Of a stretch of DNA of 64,000 nt, positions 59,960 through 64,000 are shown piece by piece. Both the position numbers and the translations under genes were made by a program. A model generated the notes under the pieces. That model searched no databases and was not told the origin of the DNA. It was given only the letters and a program-made list of their open reading frames with translations. Source of the stretch: Mesorhizobium_K sp040049215 (GTDB taxonomy: Bacteria; Pseudomonadota; Alphaproteobacteria; Rhizobiales; Rhizobiaceae); the NCBI RefSeq assembly GCF_040049215.1, contig NZ_JBDZDN010000003.1, forward strand, positions 62,001 to 126,000, written 5' to 3'. Every line of letters begins with the position of its first letter. The first letter of the stretch is position 1.

Positions 59960-60709
59960 ATGAGCGTGGCAGGCAAAACCGAGAAGAAATCAGGCGGGCT
60001 TGGCGAGACCGTCAGCGTCATCGTGCAGGCTCTGCTGCTTGCCCTGGTTATCCGCACCCTGTTCTTCCAGCCCTTTTCGATCCCGTCCGGCTCGATGCGG
60101 CCGACGCTGCTCGAAGGCGACTATCTCTTCGTCACCAAATGGGCTTACGGCTATTCGCGCTATTCGCTGCCTTTCGGCCCCAACCTCTTTTCCGGCCGGA
60201 TTTGGGATACGCCGCCCGAACGCGGCGATGTGGCCGTGTTCAAGTTCCCGCCCAATCCCTCGCTCGACTACATCAAGCGGGTGATCGGCCTTCCAGGCGA
60301 CCGCATTCAGATGCGCGGCGGCATTCTTTACATCAACGATCAGGCGGTGCCGCGCGTGAAAGTCGGCGAGATCGACAATCCCGACATTACCGAGGTCGAC
60401 CGTCCGGTGGATGTCTACCGCGAGACGCTTCCCAACGGGGTATCCTACGACACGCTCGACCTGACGCAGAACGGGCTTGGCGACGAGACGCGCGAGTTCG
60501 TCGTGCCGCCGGGCCATTATTTCATGATGGGCGACAACCGCGACAATTCCACCGACAGCCGCTTCACCGTCGGCTTCGTGCCTGAGGAGAACCTGGTCGG
60601 CCGCGCCAACATCATCTTCTTCTCGATTGCCGGCGGCGCCAGCCCGCTCGAGATCTGGAAGTGGCCGTCGTTGATGCGTCCGTCGCGGCTGTTCAACTGG
60701 GTGCATTGA
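59960..60709 (+). CDS. lepB: Signal peptidase I
   Basis: The 249-residue protein has one N-terminal membrane helix (VIVQALLLALVIRTLFF), the catalytic Ser in IPSGSMRPTLLEGD and the Lys in DYIKRVIGLPGD. GDNRDNSTDSRF follows in the third conserved box. It removes signal peptides, needed by the many exported proteins of this window. The ATG at 59960 with GAGG five bases upstream is chosen over an earlier GTG. Confidence 0.94.
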   Translation: MSVAGKTEKKSGGLGETVSVIVQALLLALVIRTLFFQPFSIPSGSMRPTLLEGDYLFVTKWAYGYSRYSLPFGPNLFSGRIWDTPPERGDVAVFKFPPNPSLDYIKRVIGLPGDRIQMRGGILYINDQAVPRVKVGEIDNPDITEVDRPVDVYRETLPNGVSYDTLDLTQNGLGDETREFVVPPGHYFMMGDNRDNSTDSRFTVGFVPEENLVGRANIIFFSIAGGASPLEIWKWPSLMRPSRLFNWVH

Positions 60710-60722
60710 GAGGGCAGGCTGC

Positions 60723-61439
60723 ATGCCCTTGAAACGTCCGACAGGCGAAGCACTGGCCAAGGAAATCGCGGCCAGGACCGGTTACGTATTCAAGGATCTG
60801 CGCCTTCTGGAAACGGCTTTGACCCATTCCAGCGCCGTCAAGGCGGCAAGCAACAATGAGCGCCTGGAGTTCCTCGGCGACCGTGTCCTTGGGCTCGTTG
60901 TCGCGGACATGCTGCTGAAGCAGTTTCCAGACGCCAGGGAAGGGGAGATTGCTCCTCGTTTCAACGCCCTGGTCGACGCGCGCACCTGCTCCATGATCGG
61001 GACCGAAATGGAACTCGGCAAATACATGCGCGCCGATTCGGCGCTGACGTCGGGCGCACGCCGGGCCGGGGGGAACTATCTCGCCGACGCCGTCGAGGCT
61101 CTGATCGCCGCGATCTATGTGGATGGCGGGATCGACTCAGCCCGCGCCTTCGTCCTGCGCTACTGGGAGCCGCTTTCGCTGAGGGCGGTCGACAAGCCGG
61201 TCAATCCGAAAGGTGAGCTGCAGGAGTGGATCGCCAAGTCGAGCGACGGGCGCCCGGTCTATGTCATCGAGAGCCGGGAAGGTCCCGACCACCAGCCCGT
61301 ATTCACCGTTTCCGTGCAGGTGAACGGCTACAGCCCCATGACCGGAAGCGGCAGTTCCCGTCGTGCGGCCGAGGAGGCGGCAGCCGCCGCCTTTCTTTTG
61401 CGCGAGGGCGTGTGGACGGCCGAGAAGGTTCCAGTGTGA
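60723..61439 (+). CDS. rnc: Ribonuclease III
   Basis: The 238-residue protein has NNERLEFLGDRVLGLVVADML, the RNase III signature with the catalytic Glu and Asp. A C-terminal dsRNA-binding domain follows (NPKGELQEWIAKSSDGRPVYVIESREGPDHQPVFTVSVQVNG). It processes rRNA and mRNA. Its stop overlaps the era start (TGATG). Confidence 0.95.
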   Translation: MPLKRPTGEALAKEIAARTGYVFKDLRLLETALTHSSAVKAASNNERLEFLGDRVLGLVVADMLLKQFPDAREGEIAPRFNALVDARTCSMIGTEMELGKYMRADSALTSGARRAGGNYLADAVEALIAAIYVDGGIDSARAFVLRYWEPLSLRAVDKPVNPKGELQEWIAKSSDGRPVYVIESREGPDHQPVFTVSVQVNGYSPMTGSGSSRRAAEEAAAAAFLLREGVWTAEKVPV

Positions 61440-62347
61440 TGACCGAGGAGAGCCCCAGGACGCGTTCGGGCTTCGTCGCGCTGATCGGCGCGCCGAATGC
61501 CGGCAAGTCGACGCTGGTGAACCAGCTGGTCGGCGCCAAGGTGTCGATCGTCACGCACAAGGTGCAGACGACGCGCGCGATCGTGCGCGGCATCGCCACC
61601 CATGGCGATGCCCAGATCGTCTTTGTCGACACGCCGGGTATTTTCAAGCCGCGTCGCCGGCTCGACACGGCGATGGTGACGACCGCCTGGGGCGGCGCCA
61701 AGGATGCCGATATCGTCCTCGTCCTGATCGATGCGGAGCGGGGCATCAAGGGCGACGCCGACACGCTGCTCGACAAGGTCGCGACCGCGATGCAGCCGAA
61801 AGTGCTGATCCTCAACAAGGTCGATCGGGTCAAGCCGGAGACGCTGCTCGACCTCGCCAAGGCTGCCAACGACAGGGTGGAATTCCAGCGCACCTTCATG
61901 GTTTCCGCGCTGACCGGCTCGGGTTGCAAGGACCTTCTCGACTATCTCGCGCAGGCCTTGCCGGAAGGTCCGTGGTATTATCCCGAGGACCAGATCTCCG
62001 ACCTGCCAATGCGTCAGCTTGCCGCCGAGATCACGCGGGAGAAGCTCTACCTTCGGCTGCACCAGGAATTGCCCTATTCCTCCCATGTCGAGACGGAGAA
62101 ATGGGAGGAAAAGCAGAACGGCTCCGTGCGCATCGAGCAGGTCATCTATGTCGAGCGCGACAGCCAGAAGAAGATCGTGCTCGGCCACAAGGGCGAGACG
62201 ATCCGCGCGATCGGCCAGGCCGCGCGCAAGGAGATCGGCGACATACTCGACCAGAAGGTGCACCTCTTCCTGTTCGTGAAGGTGCGCGAGAATTGGGGCG
62301 ACGATCCCGAGCGCTACCGCGAGATGGGCCTGGACTTTCCGAGGTAA
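61439..62347 (+). CDS. era: GTPase Era
   Basis: The 302-residue protein has the G1 motif GAPNAGKST, G3 DTPG, G4 NKVD, and a C-terminal KH domain (IYVERDSQKKIVLGHKGETIRAIGQAARKEIGDIL). It works in 30S ribosome assembly. It overlaps rnc by one base. In most rhizobia recO follows; here the next gene is an unrelated convergent hydrolase. Confidence 0.96.
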   Translation: MTEESPRTRSGFVALIGAPNAGKSTLVNQLVGAKVSIVTHKVQTTRAIVRGIATHGDAQIVFVDTPGIFKPRRRLDTAMVTTAWGGAKDADIVLVLIDAERGIKGDADTLLDKVATAMQPKVLILNKVDRVKPETLLDLAKAANDRVEFQRTFMVSALTGSGCKDLLDYLAQALPEGPWYYPEDQISDLPMRQLAAEITREKLYLRLHQELPYSSHVETEKWEEKQNGSVRIEQVIYVERDSQKKIVLGHKGETIRAIGQAARKEIGDILDQKVHLFLFVKVRENWGDDPERYREMGLDFPR

Positions 62348-62376
62348 GGCGTCAGCGGTCCGCTGCCGGCGCCGCT

Positions 62377-63594
62377 TTACAGCCCGTCGAACCAGGCCTT
62401 CCATTGCGGCACGGCGCTGGCAAAGGTGCCGCGATGCGTCGTGTCGCCTGTTGAAACCGCCTCGACCGCTGGATTGCCGTTTCCGATGGCGCTCTGATAA
62501 GTCATCGCCAGGCGGCCGAGACCGGGCGTAATCACCTCGTCGGTCTCGCCGTAATAGTTGCGCACCGGCGATTTGACGATCCAGCGATAGGCCGTCGTCT
62601 GGGCGACGAGCTTGCCATAGGCCGACGCTGCGAAATACTGCGCGTCGAAATAATCGGCACGGATGAGCTTGTGCAGGTCGGACGGCACATCGGCCGGATC
62701 GAACGGTTCGCGTTCATAGACCTTGCGGGCGATGTCATAGGACTCGTAGGTGAACAGCGACCGCGCCAGCCCCGGCACGCCGTAATAGTTCTCGAACGCG
62801 AACGACGACAGGATGAACAGCGAATTCACCCAGACCGCATCGATCTTGCGGGGAAAATTGAGAAAGCCGTTGAGCGCGACGAAAATGTCGACGGGCGCGC
62901 TCGCCGTCGCCGCGCCTTCGACCTTCACGCCGGCGCTCTCGAGTTTTTCGAGAAAGGCCATCGTCACGAATCCGCCCTGCGACCATCCGCTGATGAACAG
63001 CTTGCCGCTCGCAAGCTTCATGTGATCCAAGACGGCCCCGCTCGCCATCAGCATGTCATAGGTCGCCTGCTGGTGGCTCGCCTTCACCATGTAGCCTTCA
63101 GGCTCTTTCGAAGACCCCATGCCGAAATAGTCGGCGCCGATGACGAGGTAGCCCTGACCGGCGAACTGCGCGATCATCAGTTGCGTCTCGGGCGACTGCT
63201 CGGGGAAAGACGGCACCTCCTGTTTGCCGTAAACGGTGCCGTGCTGATACGACACCATCGGAAACGTCGCGCCGGCGGCATCGGGGATGGCGATCAGGCC
63301 GGTTGCCACGATCGGTTTGTTGCCGCGCTCGGGCACCACCGACGAATAGGTCACGCGGTAGAGCTTCACCGCGTTGCGCGCCGCGCTGTAGGTGACGGGA
63401 ATGCCGGCGAATTTCGGGGTATCGACGGTGACAATCGTGTTCAGCCGTTCGACGTCCCAGCGGTCGAGATATTCGTACTGGACGTCGGAGGTGACGCGAA
63501 CCGCGCCCTTGTCCTGCGCAACGGCAGGCGGCGTCATTCCGGCCATGCCCAGCACGAGGACGACAAAAGCAAGCGCCCGAACGGCTATCGGCAT
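62377..63594 (-). CDS. Secreted alpha/beta-hydrolase, lipase-like
   Basis: The 405-residue protein has a signal peptide (ALAFVVLVLGMAGMTPPAVAQD) and the secretory-lipase style core: VSYQHGTVYG, FAGQGYLVIGADYFGMGSS and the nucleophile elbow SGWSQGGFV. The C-terminal NYYGETDEVITPG and STGDTTHRGTF hold the likely Asp and His. GGAG lies seven bases before the ATG at 63594. It probably acts on ester lipids outside the cytoplasm. It is convergent with era. Confidence 0.85.
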   Translation of the reverse strand: MPIAVRALAFVVLVLGMAGMTPPAVAQDKGAVRVTSDVQYEYLDRWDVERLNTIVTVDTPKFAGIPVTYSAARNAVKLYRVTYSSVVPERGNKPIVATGLIAIPDAAGATFPMVSYQHGTVYGKQEVPSFPEQSPETQLMIAQFAGQGYLVIGADYFGMGSSKEPEGYMVKASHQQATYDMLMASGAVLDHMKLASGKLFISGWSQGGFVTMAFLEKLESAGVKVEGAATASAPVDIFVALNGFLNFPRKIDAVWVNSLFILSSFAFENYYGVPGLARSLFTYESYDIARKVYEREPFDPADVPSDLHKLIRADYFDAQYFAASAYGKLVAQTTAYRWIVKSPVRNYYGETDEVITPGLGRLAMTYQSAIGNGNPAVEAVSTGDTTHRGTFASAVPQWKAWFDGL

Positions 63595-63721
63595 CGACAC
63601 TCTCCAGCGTTGGACTGCGGGCCAGACCCTGCTCTCTGGCTGCTTAACCTTCACTGAATCGGGCAGTACCGATCAGCAACGTCATCGTGCCGTCGCGAAG
63701 AGGGCAAAGAGCAGTTCCGTT

Positions 63722-64000
63722 TCATGGAGCGTGCGCCTCCGGTCCGAGTTCCTTTTCGAACCAGAAGTCGGCGTAGGGGTTGTCGTTGTAGCGTCTGGTC
63801 TCGTGGTAGCCGGCCTTGCGATAAAGCGCCTGAGCCTCAAGCAGCGACCTGTTCGTGTCGAGCACCATGCGCGTCAGTCCGGACTGCCGCGCCTCGTGTT
63901 CCAGCGCTTCGAGAAGACGGCGCGCCAGGCCGAGCCCGCGCGCCTCGGGGGCAATCCACATGCGCTTGATCTCGCCGGTATGCGCGTCGATCGGCTTCAG
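63722..64000 (-). CDS. GNAT acetyltransferase (partial, N-terminus off the window)
   Basis: The last ~92 residues of a GNAT protein are visible, with the acetyl-CoA motif RMWIAPEARGLGLARRLLEALE and the C-terminal LYRKAGYHETRRYNDNPYADFWFEKEL. The reading frame stays open to the right edge, so the true start lies beyond 64000. The substrate is unknown. It lies on the minus strand upstream of the lipase-like gene. Confidence 0.85.
   Translation of the reverse strand: MKPIDAHTGEIKRMWIAPEARGLGLARRLLEALEHEARQSGLTRMVLDTNRSLLEAQALYRKAGYHETRRYNDNPYADFWFEKELGPEAHAP

Overview
This window looks like chromosomal DNA from a high-GC alphaproteobacterium of the Rhizobiales, most likely a Mesorhizobium-like member of the Phyllobacteriaceae. 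The inference rests on several things: the housekeeping order rpoZ-rsh-pyrE-acpS-lepB-rnc-era, a bifunctional RxKD-type (p)ppGpp synthetase, a Porin_2-type porin, a TolB-like/TPR adenylyl cyclase, and intergenic repeats of a kind I recognise from rhizobia. I used no database, so genus-level placement is an inference.

Layout. 1-5931 (minus strand): a leucine/isovalerate degradation operon (TetR regulator, isovaleryl-CoA dehydrogenase, 3-methylcrotonyl-CoA carboxylase beta subunit). It is interrupted by a VapBC toxin-antitoxin pair, a Tat-signal hypothetical gene and a second copy of the first ~57 bp of the carboxylase gene. A zinc-ribbon adenylyl cyclase runs off the left edge. 6071-8840: a MarR-GNAT fusion, a Nudix hydrolase and an aminotransferase. 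8923-10803: cyclase/TolB-like/TPR protein. 10915-13298: an unfamiliar three-gene cassette made of a thermolysin-like zinc peptidase, a protein with a (GRSGS)7 tail and a protein with 22 consecutive acidic residues. 13340-17954: HisC-like aminotransferase, FecR-domain exported protein, small hypothetical, and a membrane winged-helix/TolB-like/TPR protein.

18180-27151 (plus strand): eight consecutive, closely spaced envelope genes. They encode an arylsulfatase, a small membrane protein, two outer-membrane barrels, a Cys-rich repeat protein, an OmpA-like protein, a Gly/Tyr/His-rich exported protein and an octahaem cytochrome c fused to HEAT/TPR repeats. They are followed by a convergent HlyD/FtsX-type permease/ATPase export system (27289-31588) and a VIT-family transporter. 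32681-39582: an extracytoplasmic flavin electron-transfer cluster (ApbE, PepSY flavoreductase, DUF2271 protein with a TGAS flavinylation-like motif, acidic exported protein, remnant of a cytochrome b561, PepSY protein), divergent from a two-component system that probably controls it.

39900-64000: mostly core genome. It holds tRNA-Leu(CAG), a 42-aa membrane protein, glk-dapB-EVE-gpmA, a ribose-type sugar ABC operon with a strong hairpin after the binding-protein gene, tRNA-Ser(GCT), a porin with a strong terminator, two rhizobial intergenic repeats, a hydrolase, a soluble lytic transglycosylase, dapA-smpB, a family-5-type uracil-DNA glycosylase, a NYN/LabA nuclease-like gene, then rpoZ-rsh-pyrE-acpS-lepB-rnc-era, a secreted lipase-like hydrolase and a GNAT gene cut by the right edge.

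The best candidates for something undescribed are the peptidase/Arg-tail/poly-acid cassette (10915-13298), the eight-gene envelope array ending in the octahaem cytochrome, and the flavinylated electron-transfer cluster with its decayed cytochrome b.
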